From NCBI GenBank assembly GCA_036250195.1, contig JAVHZZ010000006.1:73357369-73421368 (forward strand): a DNA stretch of 64,000 bases, written 5' to 3'. The translations under genes and the position numbers were made by a program. Source of the DNA: Mixophyes australis (taxonomy: Eukaryota; Chordata; Amphibia; Anura; Limnodynastidae). The notes under the pieces are model-generated. The model had not been told where the DNA came from and did no database searches. It saw only the letters and a program-made list of their open reading frames with translations. Positions 21,658 through 31,817 of this stretch are shown one piece after another (position 1 is the first letter of the stretch; each line of letters starts with the position of its first letter).

Positions 21658-22169
21658 TGTACAGAACCTAGATCGAACACTGCTGCATGCGCTTGAGATT
21701 GGGACACCCTTACTCTACATTGACTACAGCCAAACGCCTCTTCCCCACCCCATTCCCACCCTGAAATTGTATGCTGTAGTAAATGTTCTTTGCCCTTGAA
21801 GACTAATTGAACGTGGCTGTGTTATGTAGCATATGAGACCTGCACAGGGTGATTTTGCGGATTGTATGCACAAAATCTCTGTTTACGTTCCTTGATGAAT
21901 CAAGCCCAACAGTCACACATAAACAGAAACAAGCTAGTGTGATGTTGACTCTTTCCTAATTTCTAAACCATTGGATTATCAGAGTAGCCATATACTTCCA
22001 GGCACATATGAAATGCATGTGATGCATGTTTCTACCACAACTAATTCATAGGCAAGCTGTATACTCACCTGCATTTGTGGACTCTGCCTGGTTCTATACT
22101 CCATAGCATTATTTAGTTTTTTTCCTTGCATATTATTTTACTTTGTCTCTTCTAGTTTCATCCTGTTTA
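21658..22169. other. Spacer, nothing recognised
   Basis: No repeat boundary or exon could be supported here. Confidence 0.5.
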
Positions 22170-24690
22170 CTCACTACTAGTCACCTTTGATGCTCCTCGC
22201 CTCTGTCTCCACATTCTTCCTGTTATCTTCTGCCCCTATATCTCTTCCTCCCTCACGCTTCCCCCTCCTGCCTTCTCAGTTCCTGTCTAATACCTATCCT
22301 TTACCCAAGCTCACCTCCCCGCCCAACTGCACCCTCCTCCACGCTCCAGTAACCCAGCCAATCTCCCTACTTTACTCTCTCCACTTCTCCTGTGCCCTCT
22401 GAAAGTTCAGATCCATCTGAAATAAACTGCCCTCTATCTACGATCTCTTCATCTCCAACTCTCTTAACCTTCTTACTATTACTGAAACCTAGCTCTCTTC
22501 AACTGACACTGCTTCCCCCGCCAAACTCTCCCAGGGGGGCCGCTCCTGCACCCACTCCACCAGACAGGATGCTCTGCCCTCTCCCCCGCTAAACAATCTT
22601 TCATTAAGTCCCTCATATCTTCTCAGTTCTCCTATCCCCGCCGCCTCTTCGCCACATTCTCTTTTCTCCCCCCCCACCCTCCTATCCCGCTCTTCCTCTC
22701 TGCCTCTGACTTCACCTCCTTTTTCTCCTCGAAATTAATCCCTCAGACTTGACATATTCATCTTACACCATCCTCCTGTCAACCTTATCACTCCATCTTC
22801 CTCTAACAACAATCCCTGGTGCTCCTTCCACCATACCTCTGGCAAAGAAATCCACTATCTCATTCTTTCCTCTCCCCCTTCTACCTGCAACCTGGATCCC
22901 ATCCCCTATCCCTTACTGCCTTGCTCCTACCCAGGGCCGGATTAACCCGAGGTCTAACTGGGCTATAGCCCAGGGGCCTCGGGCATCCAGGGGGCCCTTC
23001 AAAGTTTTCAGCAGCATCATTGATTGGTCCGGGGGCGGGGGCGCCCGATCAATGCTGCTGAGCACAGTCAGTTCAGTCCTCCGTCCCCGGCGCTCAGTAA
23101 TCTGTTTACTGAGGAGATCTCGCGAGTGAACTCTTGCGAGATCTCCTCAGTAAGGAGCTTACAGCGCGCCGGGGACGGAGGACTGAACTGACAGGTAAGC
23201 GCTGGGGGGGGGGGGGGCGGCGGGTGGCTCACATTGGGGGCCTCACGGGGGAATGGAGGCGCCCTTAGCCCAGGGGCCTCCATTCCCTTAATCCGGCCCT
23301 GCTCCTACCTTGCACACCTCTTCAATCTGTCGAACTCCACTGGCTGCCTCCCCTCTTCCTTCAAACATACCCTTATGTCTCCCATCTTCAAAAAATACAA
23401 TCTTCTTTAGCTAACTACCGCCCTATCTCACTTCTCCCCTTTGCCTCAAAACTACTCGAGACAGAGTTGTCTGCAACCGCCTGACTAGACACCTCTCGGA
23501 CAACTCCCTCCTTGACCCTCTTCAATCTGGCTTCCGCCCCCTCCACTCCACTGAAACTGCCCTGGCCAAAGTTACTAATGACCTTCTCTCAGCCAAATCT
23601 AAGGGCCCTTCTGCTCTACGAAGGCTTCTGTGTTCGCTGACCTTGCCTTAGCTCCTGGACCTCTCCGCGGCTTTAAGCACTGTCGACCACCCCCTTCTGT
23701 TGCAAACCCTCCTCTCTCTCTATCACTGTCAACAACACCACCATCTCATCTGTTCCTCAACTCCGCTGCCTTGGCGTCACCCTCTCTCACTTTTACCTCT
23801 CTCATTCAATCTCTTGCCCGATCCTGTTGCTTCCAACTCCGTAATATTGCCCGTATCCTGCCCTTCCTTTCCCAGGATGGCACCAAAACCATCATCCATG
23901 CTCTCATCATCTCCCGTATTGACTACTGTAACCTTCTTCTCACTGGCTGTCCCCTCTCCCACCTCATCCCCCTCAGGTCTATACTCAACGCGACTGTGAG
24001 ACTCCTCTTTCTCTTCCGATGCTCCTCTTCTGCCTCGCCATCCACTGGCTCCTCTTCCCCTACAGAATCCTTTTCAAACTCCTCACACTCACCTACAAGG
24101 CCCTCTCCCACTCCACTGCTCCTTACATTTCTAACCTCCTCTCCATTCACACTCCATCCAGTTCCCTGTGGTCGGCCAATGACCGCCGCCTCTCTTCCAC
24201 GTTGATCACCTCATCCCGCTCCAGAATCTAAGACTTCTCCCGTACTGCCCCTCTTCATTGGAATGACCTCCCTTGCTCCATCCAACTGTCCCCCAATTTG
24301 GGCTCCTTCAAACAGGCACTCAAAACTCATCTTTTCCTCAAAGCCTACCAGCCATCCACCTAATCTTCTATTCATACTTGATTACCTTACCCTTTCCCTC
24401 CCCCCTCTCTTGCGATTGATCCCCTCCTCTAACTCCCTTTGTGCCTCCTGTCTGTTTACCTCCATCTAGAATGTAAGCTCTTATGAGCAGGGCCCTCTTC
24501 CCTCTTGTTTCTCTACCTATTCTTCTGCTCCTGCATCACTATGTAAGCTATGTTTGGAGTGTTTGATGTCTTGGTAGTATTTGGTTAATGTTCGGTACTG
24601 TATCTACCCTGTATGGTGTGTCTGTCTCTGTTCGGCGGTGCGGAAATTTTGTGGCGCCCTTTAAATAAAGGCTACTAATAATAATAATAC
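22170..24690 (+). mobile_element. L2/CR1-like LINE, internally deleted, interrupted by a hAT MITE
   Basis: In order on the plus strand: an endonuclease remnant (LLTITE near 22470-22490), a reverse transcriptase entry (ANYRPISLLPF-like near 23405-23440), a stretch with TALAKVTNDLLSAKSKGPSA (23560-23620) and LLDLSAALSTVDH (23650-23690), then HALIISRIDYCNLLLTG (about 23900-23950), KLLTLTYKALSHSTAPYISN and SANDRRL. The 3' end reads AATGTAAGCTCTTATGAGCA and closes with AATAAAGGCTAC and a TAA array (24664-24690), the usual form of L2-type tails. Sequence between the VDH motif and the C-terminal part is missing, including the catalytic aspartate pair. The strand is strongly pyrimidine-rich. Confidence 0.82.
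22932..23301. mobile_element. hAT-type MITE, 370 bp, inserted in the LINE
   Basis: The ends CAGGGCCGGATTAA and TTAATCCGGCCCTG are exact inverse complements. CTCCTACC lies directly outside both (22924-22931 and 23302-23309), a perfect 8-bp target duplication. The interior folds back: the stretch CAGTTCAGTCCTCCGTCCCC near 23067 pairs with its complement near 23170-23192, and AGGAGATCTCGC near 23110 pairs with its complement near 23140. It splits the LINE, so it is younger than the LINE. Confidence 0.95.
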
Positions 24691-24757
24691 ATACAGTTTT
24701 TTTTGGTATTTGGGCATGCAATAAAGAGTTATCTTTAAACTTAAAAACACGTAACCG

Positions 24758-24758
<1 letters not shown>

Positions 24759-24830
<72 letters not shown>
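24759..24830. repeat. TA dinucleotide microsatellite
   Basis: A run of alternating T and A with one G interruption near 24811, just after the LINE tail. Confidence 0.95.
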
Positions 24831-24997
24831 TATGTATTTATTTTAAATGTGATAATATAATAATAAAATAAATAAAATTGAATAGGAATAATTAAAAAAT
24901 AATTAACATAGCTAAAGAAATAATGAAATAAAAAAAAATAAAAAAATTAAGAGAATAAAATAATTGATTAAAAAAATAATTAAAACACTATAAAAAG

Positions 24998-25762
24998 TAG
25001 AGATGGTCACTGACCCCCGTGTTTTGGTTTTGGTATGGGTTTTGGTTTTGGATCTGGATTACCTTCGGGTTTTGGTTTTGGCAAAACCGCCCTTGTTTTT
25101 TTTTTGCAATTTTGTTTAAAAATCAATTTTTTGGGGCCTAAATTAACCTAATTTAGTGCTACACCTGTTTCTTGGATAAGTAAGGTAATTCTAAAGCTAA
25201 TAAATTAGGGAAAAAAACAGTTTAATCCCTGGTAGGTCGTCCTTAATTCTGCACACAAACCTGATTGTCTTCCTCTCCATCTTAGCCTATTGTCAATGCA
25301 GCCATCGTCTTTGGGTGTATATTACACCCTACACTTGTAGATAAATATAAAAATAAATGGAGAAAGGCAGTTTGATTTTTGTCTGCATCAGCCCCTTGTA
25401 GTAAAATAGCAAAAAAAACAGCCAGTATAGACTGTACAATAAAAATAGAAATGGACAGAGGCAGTTTGGTGTCTGTCTGTATAGCCCCCCCCCCCCCTCC
25501 ACTTGTAGTTAAATAGAAAAGAAGCAGCGTGTATGGAGACTGTACAATAGAAAACGAAATGGACAAAGGTAGTTTGGTGTCAGTGTGTATCAGACCCCCT
25601 CTCCACTAGTAGTAAAATAGAAAACAATTCAGCCGGTTTAAACTGTAGAATAGAAATAGAAATGGACAAAGGCAGTTTGGTGTCAGCCTGCTCGGCTCAG
25701 TACTCGGATAGGTGAAGTTCGGGCGGGTTCGGTTCTCGGGGAACCGAGCCCGCCCATCTCTA
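24998..25762. mobile_element. Non-autonomous hAT, 765 bp, with perfect 8-bp target duplication
   Basis: It begins TAGAGATGGTCACTGACCCC and ends GCCCGCCCATCTCTA. ATAAAAAG lies directly outside both ends (24990-24997 and 25763-25770). The left end matches the start of hAT-3 at 38537, and the right end matches the style of hAT-1 at 3862, so it ties the two termini of this family together. The interior is a TTTTGGTTTTGG-rich segment followed by units of about 115 bp (25320-25690) also found at 1362-1640. No transposase remains. The short frame at 25282-25566 on the minus strand comes from the repeats. Confidence 0.95.
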
Positions 25763-25770
25763 ATAAAAAG

Positions 25771-27488
25771 TAACAATTAAAAAGGAATACATTTATTAAA
25801 GATAACATTAAAAACACAATTTCTGGGCATAACACAGAGCAATTTATTTGCATTTTATAATAGTGTCTGTTTACTCTTGAACAGCCTAGTGTGTCGCTAT
25901 GTGAATTTTGATAGCCCTTTGTTAAGGGTGGCTAGTCCTGCTGTCATGCAGGTGGCAGGTTTAATCTGAGGGCTGACAGTCTCCAAGTCCATGGTAAATT
26001 TGGAACCTCTCTGGCTTCAGCTGAATCACAGGCAAAGGAGAAAAAGTCCAAATGATGCCAACAGAGTGGGTGAACTTGAGAACCTCCTGTTAAGCCTGAT
26101 AAAGGACACACATATAGTAGTTTTAATTAAAGTATTAAGTTCATCTTCCTGTATTCCCATACAAATCAGTGTAGCTTTTAAAGCAATACTATGCAGTTCC
26201 TCAGAGATTGTGGTTTGGAATAATATAAGAAAGCAGCAGCAGATTAGTATTGATAAAACTCAACAAATGTATTCAGTATTATACTATATACTATAAAATG
26301 TTTGTTAAAGACCAAGTAACAAAAAAGTAAATACAATTAACTTAAAACCAATTAATTTTTTACACCCCTTCACACCCAACAAGTCTACCCTAAACATGTG
26401 CCTAGTTTGCATTACTGTATACTGAAAAAAAGTGGTAAAGTCCAAGGCATACAATGTTGTGGGCAAAGCCTTGGCCATAAAAACTCTCCTACCCCAAAAC
26501 TACAAACCCCTTCAAAATGTACCTCTTCCGCTCAGTTATACCCAAATTATAACAAACACATCTCCAGCCATCCCTTCAAACTCATTACACCAAAGAAAAA
26601 TAAATCACACCTACAACTGCACATGTGCTGCACTACTACAGAACTTCACGTGCATTAGGTAACCTGTCGGCCTAAATGTTCTCTCTCTTCCGGCTTGGCT
26701 CAGCTGCTGATCAAGGGGTACAAGGAGGGGAAGCCGCTTCAGTCTCCTTGTGTCATCTCCAGAATTTCCCCTGGAGTTGCTTGCCATGTTCTGCTGCTTT
26801 GGTATAGAAAACAGTTATGGCACATGAGCAGTAATCTTCGATATTGGGGTTATAAACTTGAACATGAAGCGCAGGCAGCCTCTTATGGTTTGTTCACACT
26901 ACATATAGATGCATTTAAATACAATGGAGTTCAAAATTTCAGGTGCACTGTGCAAAAGTGTAAACACTGCTTCAAAGTCCATCCTCCTATAACTTTATTA
27001 CCACTTCTTTCAATACACAAAGTTTCCAGTTTTTCATACATAATACTACTCAGGTTTGTCTCCTTTATGGCTTAAATTAACCATGAGAGTGAGGGGATTG
27101 TCTTTTTTGCATGTGGCAAATGTTTGTGTGAAACATAACATTACTTTGCTCAGAGTGCACCTGGAAATGCACTTCACTGCCAGCGTGCAACATAGAGGCG
27201 CAAAGCGAGTCCCAATTAAAGAACAGGAAGAGACCTGAAGACCAATAATGTAACTCTTTTTCCAGAGTGAAAAACCCTCCTCATGAGAAGAAACTCCACT
27301 AAAACGTTTTCACCCTTATACCTCATTTCAATAACCTCCTTTCTGTACTGCTCTGTAAAACAAGGTGCAAATACCCTGTGCTTTGCTAGAAACACCATTT
27401 ACGCCTATTCATTCCAACTCTTCCCTTCTGCCTGTGTAAAGTTCTTATGTTTATACTTTCCTGTAGGCGTTTCTCTAGTTAGAATATG
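25771..27488. other. Unassigned spacer
   Basis: Frames of up to 126 codons (26695-27075, plus) have no recognisable motif, no good splice sites and a composition like their surroundings. I would not call a gene. Confidence 0.4.
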
Positions 27489-27490
27489 TA

Positions 27491-27953
27491 CCGTATTTCC
27501 CCATGTATAAGACGCACCTTTTTCGCCAAAATTTTGGGTCTAAAAAAAGGATGCGTCTTATACACTGCAGGCGCTACTTACCTAAATGAAGAAGATGATC
27601 CCTGGTGTGAGGGTATGAGAGAGGAGTTCCCGCTGAACAGATCAGCGCTTGCTAGTTTCAGGTGAAAAGACTATAAGGTCCTTGAGCCGCCTCCCAGTCT
27701 CCACTGATAATTGAGCCCAGCGTGTAGTATGGTATGTACAGCTCTGTGCAGTAGCGCTGACTTCCTGAAACTGAATGTGGGACTTTATTGTAAACTCTGC
27801 TCCTCTAGACCTGATGTGAGATCTGACTAAAATCACAACCAGACAAGCCTTCTGCTTCAGTAACTTATTGGAATACATCTTTTTTAAAATTTTGGGCCCC
27901 AAAAAGAAGGTGCGTCTTATACATGGGTGCGTCTTATACTTGGGGAAATACAG
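27491..27953. mobile_element. TA-flanked MITE, 463 bp
   Basis: The terminal inverted repeats are CCGTATTTCCCCATGTATAA at the left and the complement of CTGTATTTCCCCAAGTATAA at the right, continuing GACGCACC on both. A TA dinucleotide lies outside each end (27489-27490 and 27954-27955), as for Tc1/mariner-type insertion. The GTGCGTCTTATAC segment is present twice at the right end. The interior is unique and non-coding. Confidence 0.85.
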
Positions 27954-27955
27954 TA

Positions 27956-28383
27956 GATACCTTGCATATTTCTCAAGTACAACAGGGCGGCACTAAACTT
28001 TGTTTTTGCTCCTGGGCTCATAAGCTTCTAGCTGTGTCCAGGGGCAATGAGAGAGTGGGAGGGCAGGTACAAAGTACTAGAGCCCAGGCCCTTCCGGGGG
28101 GTCCCCTATGTAGTGGGAGGAGACACCAACCTGCTGTAGTCATGCCCCCTTCAGTGGCTATGAAAGGGGCCCCAAGAAGTTCCTGTACTGGGCCCGAAAT
28201 TCTTCTTAGCGGCCCTTCAAATCATGCTTGGCTCTAGGATATGTCCACCATAAAATTCCTTTTTCCAGGGTTTTATGTAAATTGCGAAGTAGAACAGAAA
28301 AATGTTCTGTAACCCTCTTAAGATCTTAATAAAATACTAATATTTAAGTAAAATATGAGATGTTTTGAAAAAAAAATCAGTAC
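27956..28383. other. Spacer with a possible decayed repeat
   Basis: Between 27990 and 28240 there are GGGGCCC-type words similar to those in other MITE-like pieces here (22970, 55870), but no paired ends could be found. Confidence 0.35.
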
Positions 28384-28387
28384 CTAC

Positions 28388-28609
28388 TGTCGAAGTCGTA
28401 TAATTGGATGAACGAAAGTATATTGGTTTAATATTGGTTTGCCGTGCGTAATGCGAAGCGTACGCCACGTAACACGTGGCGTGATGCGATCGCATGGTAA
28501 AATATGCACGCACACACTCGCATTACAACATTTAGTTATTTATACAATTCATATTCATATTGGTTCCGTTACACTGTAATTTATGAGCAGATAGCATTTG
28601 ATTTATTAT

Positions 28610-28652
<43 letters not shown>

Positions 28653-29265
28653 TTGATTATATGTACACTTCAGTGTTATTAAAGGTTTAGGTTATAGGAA
28701 AGGTGTCATGCCTGATATCATATTGAAGCCCTATTCATCAGTAGCTGTCCGATGCAGTCGGCGAAGTGATCGCACATTGCATTCTTTAGTTATTGATATT
28801 AGGCAATTAACCTTTTGTATGATGCTGGCGATGAAAGGAGCAGACCCCCTGGAGAGACGACCCCCTCCTTTGGATTCCTTAGATTGAATCAGCCTATGAA
28901 CTGTTTACCCTGGAGCCACCCTGTGTCTGGACCTATAGAAGCAAGCTACGTCATCTCTATAGTTCACAATGAAACACTGACTGTATATATATATTCATAG
29001 CTGTGCATCCAGACCTCAGTCAACTCTGACACAGTATTCTAACAGATATACTGTCCACCGGGTCCCGTGGGTGCGCAGCGAGCGCAAGCGATTGCATTGG
29101 TATGTATTTATCTTTTGGTATTGGCTGTACTGTACTGTATCATAATATAATAATGTATTGAATTGTTGACTATTTACATTTGCTAAAATAAATCACTTTG
29201 TGCTTTGGAAACACATACAATTGATTGGGCAATGCTTACTTTAAAACGATAGAATTACTTTAATA
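28388..29265 (+). repeat. 5' LTR of the endogenous retrovirus
   Basis: It begins TGTCGAAGTCGTATAATTGG and ends ACTTTAATA. A TA microsatellite is at 28615-28648 and a polyadenylation signal AATAAA at 29187-29192. The end lacks the usual CA, which is unusual for an LTR, so the boundary could be off by a few bases. Confidence 0.88.
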
Positions 29266-29268
29266 ATT

Positions 29269-29286
29269 TGGGGGCTCGAAGGTGAG
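29269..29286 (+). promoter_or_regulatory. Primer-binding site, tRNA-Pro-like, overlapping a splice donor
   Basis: TGGGGGCTCG three bases after the LTR equals the first ten bases of the known proline-tRNA primer site of mammalian gammaretroviruses; the following bases differ. AAG/GTGAGT (GT at 29282-29283) inside it is a consensus splice donor. Confidence 0.6.
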
Positions 29287-30248
29287 TCACGTTACCGGCA
29301 GGTATGCAACGCTTACGTTATTCAGTTCCTCAACAAAGGGTGGATTGACGGACGCGTTGCATAGCAGGAAAGAGCGCAATGTGTTTAAGACCTGTGGTTC
29401 ACTTTGTGTTGAGAGACCGAATGTCCGTTGTTGCATAGACTGAAGGAACGCTAATTTGAATCTAGGGACAAGAAAGAAAAATGTTTCTTTTTATTGTCGT
29501 TTTACGTTTTAAAGTGTATTGCATTGCTGAGCGTATGTGTATTTCTTGCTGTGCGTACGCGAACTTCCGTTAGATTTGCCACGTGGTTGAACAATCGTAT
29601 TGATAGTTATTATATGATCATATTATAATTACTTGTGAAAACCTCTGAGACATTATTACTGTTGTTGGGAACTTTTAATTTTCTGCGCAGAAAAGGTGTA
29701 TAGTGTGTGATTTTGTAACGTAGAAACACTGTTTCTTATTCATTGTGCTCAGTTGCTGTCTGACGAGGCGGATTGCCCAACTGAAGGACGGTATACAGGG
29801 CAGGTATACAGAATGCGAAAACCGGGTTTTCGCAAAGCGCTACCAATAGATCGCAAGGTTTGCTCATAATTAGTATTGGTAGGCTGTGCGATCTAACCGC
29901 ATGACAACCATCAGTGCGAATTGGTGAAGCAGCTAGGAGGAATTATGTTGGAAAGGCTGGTTGATTGTATCGACTTTGTTCTCCCAGTAATAATAAACTC
30001 AACAGATTTTTGTGGTTTAGCCAGGGCATCGAGTATCTGATAGCCTTTGGGTCCCACAGTGATAGTTTCTGTGTTAGGGGTCCTTGTCTAAGACAAGAGG
30101 AAGCGAGTGGACGCGGCTTGTAGCGAATACGTCCACGGCCAGTAAGAGATCTCTAGCGGTAGAGTGATTGTAGCAATTGTTGAAATCAGTATATCTGTGT
30201 TCCGCATAGAAGGTTGTGGTAGCCGGGCTATCTAAGACACTGTTCAAC

Positions 30249-31817
30249 ATGGGTGCTAAGCATACGCTAGAGATGGCCAATGTACTGCCTAAAGAAGGCC
30301 TTAGGGATTCAGCAAGGTTTCGTATGTGTAATAAATATGGTGCATACGCAACGGCTTATTGCAACACAGGGGTCGAGATGACCAAAGAGTGTGTTAGGCC
30401 TTTCCCAACAATAGGGAGTTTTAATGCAGAGGTACAAAATAACGTAAAAGATAAAGTACGGTTGAGTAAGTCAATGAAAGTGAGAAATGCACATAATCAT
30501 TGTTTAAAATCATGGCAAATGGAAGGTAACACGTGGCAGAGCAGCGAATGCACAGCGGAAGTGAGTGTGGCGAAAAACGCGTGTTCAACAGAAGTAAGCG
30601 TACCGGAAACAAGCATTCCGGAAGTGTGCGTTGCTAAGCGTGGCGAACTGAGCGCAAACATGCCCCCGATAAATTCGGTCGGGGCGGATAGTACAGCCAA
30701 TACCAAAAATGTGAAAACTGTAACTAGTAACTTGTATGTTGTTTTAAGTAATGTTAAAAGTAATGTTTCAGGACAAAGAAAAGGAATGATCCCACCAGCA
30801 GGGGCAGCGGCTGAAAGTGGTGAGAATAATTTAAAGGTTAACACAGGGGGAGACATCCATTGTACTGCAGCAGCAATTTCAGCAACTAGTTCAGAACATA
30901 GTCATTTGGTAGACTTATATCCTGTCTGCTCTACAACAGTTCCCAATGGGAAAGCGGACAGAGATGGTGACGTTCCCTTAAAACATGTAGCAAAGCATGA
31001 TACATGCACTAGGTCTGAAACATTTTCAATTTTGTCTGATTTCCCTGATCCTAGGAAAGATTTGACCAAATGTCAGCAGTTTATTAGATATTATGGTAAT
31101 GTGTACGAGCCAACTAATAACGATTGGCGAGTATTATTGAAGACCTGTCTTCCTCTCAATACTGAAAAGTTCATTAAGGATTGTATGTTGGAGGAGGATG
31201 AATCCTTAACTGAGGATGATAATCAGGACAATATTAGACAAATAATCACACGGTTGGCCATATATTTTCCAGTGATAGTGGACTGGAGTAAAATTTTTAC
31301 TATCAAGCAAAAAGATAGTGAAAAAGCTACAGACTATTTTTGCAGGGCTCTAATAGCGATGGCCAAATATACTGGGGTATCAGACATAAAAGATAGTGTA
31401 CCCTACAGAGAGGTTGCTGTTAAAGTTCTAATGGATGGCCTCAGGGAAAACTTGAAAAGAAGGGTGCAACCTTTATTACCATACTGGAGAGGAAGTACTG
31501 TAAGTGTTCTCAGGGAGTCAGCTATAGGACATGATAAAAATATAGGTAAAGAGGAAAAAGCACTAAGTGATAGGGTAATGATGGTAAGTATCCCAGCATT
31601 AGAGGAATTGCACACACGACCACAGTGTAATAACACCTGGGTTAAGGAAAAGAAACAACATGAGTTGAGGAAGTGTTTTCAATGCAATAAAATAGGACAC
31701 CTAGCAAAAGATTGTGCAGACATGACAAGGACGTGTTTTTACTGCCTTAAGAAGGGACACAGGAGTAGGAACTGTGTAGAGAAAAAAAAAGGGATACCTG
31801 GGTTGGGAACCACATAG
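30249..31817 (+). CDS. gag: Retroviral Gag polyprotein, intact frame
   Basis: Gag builds the virus particle: it binds membrane at its N-terminus, forms the capsid lattice and packages RNA through zinc knuckles. I chose the ATG at 30249, giving MGAKH with glycine at position 2 as needed for myristoylation; an in-frame ATG at 30216 would add 11 residues. A variable, serine- and alanine-rich region with several repeats of the type EVSV / EVCVAK follows. A capsid-like helical region spans roughly residues 260-450. Two perfect CX2CX4HX4C knuckles end the protein (CFQCNKIGHLAKDC and CFYCLKKGHRSRNC, the second ending about 14 residues before the stop). There is no frameshift or internal stop over 522 codons. 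Two knuckles argue against a typical gammaretrovirus, which has one. The frame closes at TAG with no visible protease after it. Confidence 0.85.
   Translation: MGAKHTLEMANVLPKEGLRDSARFRMCNKYGAYATAYCNTGVEMTKECVRPFPTIGSFNAEVQNNVKDKVRLSKSMKVRNAHNHCLKSWQMEGNTWQSSECTAEVSVAKNACSTEVSVPETSIPEVCVAKRGELSANMPPINSVGADSTANTKNVKTVTSNLYVVLSNVKSNVSGQRKGMIPPAGAAAESGENNLKVNTGGDIHCTAAAISATSSEHSHLVDLYPVCSTTVPNGKADRDGDVPLKHVAKHDTCTRSETFSILSDFPDPRKDLTKCQQFIRYYGNVYEPTNNDWRVLLKTCLPLNTEKFIKDCMLEEDESLTEDDNQDNIRQIITRLAIYFPVIVDWSKIFTIKQKDSEKATDYFCRALIAMAKYTGVSDIKDSVPYREVAVKVLMDGLRENLKRRVQPLLPYWRGSTVSVLRESAIGHDKNIGKEEKALSDRVMMVSIPALEELHTRPQCNNTWVKEKKQHELRKCFQCNKIGHLAKDCADMTRTCFYCLKKGHRSRNCVEKKKGIPGLGTT

Noticed and set aside
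22187..24469. Several serine/proline/leucine-rich frames of 60-190 codons
   Set aside because: Only the pieces matching LINE reverse transcriptase are meaningful; the rest reflect the pyrimidine-rich strand of that LINE.
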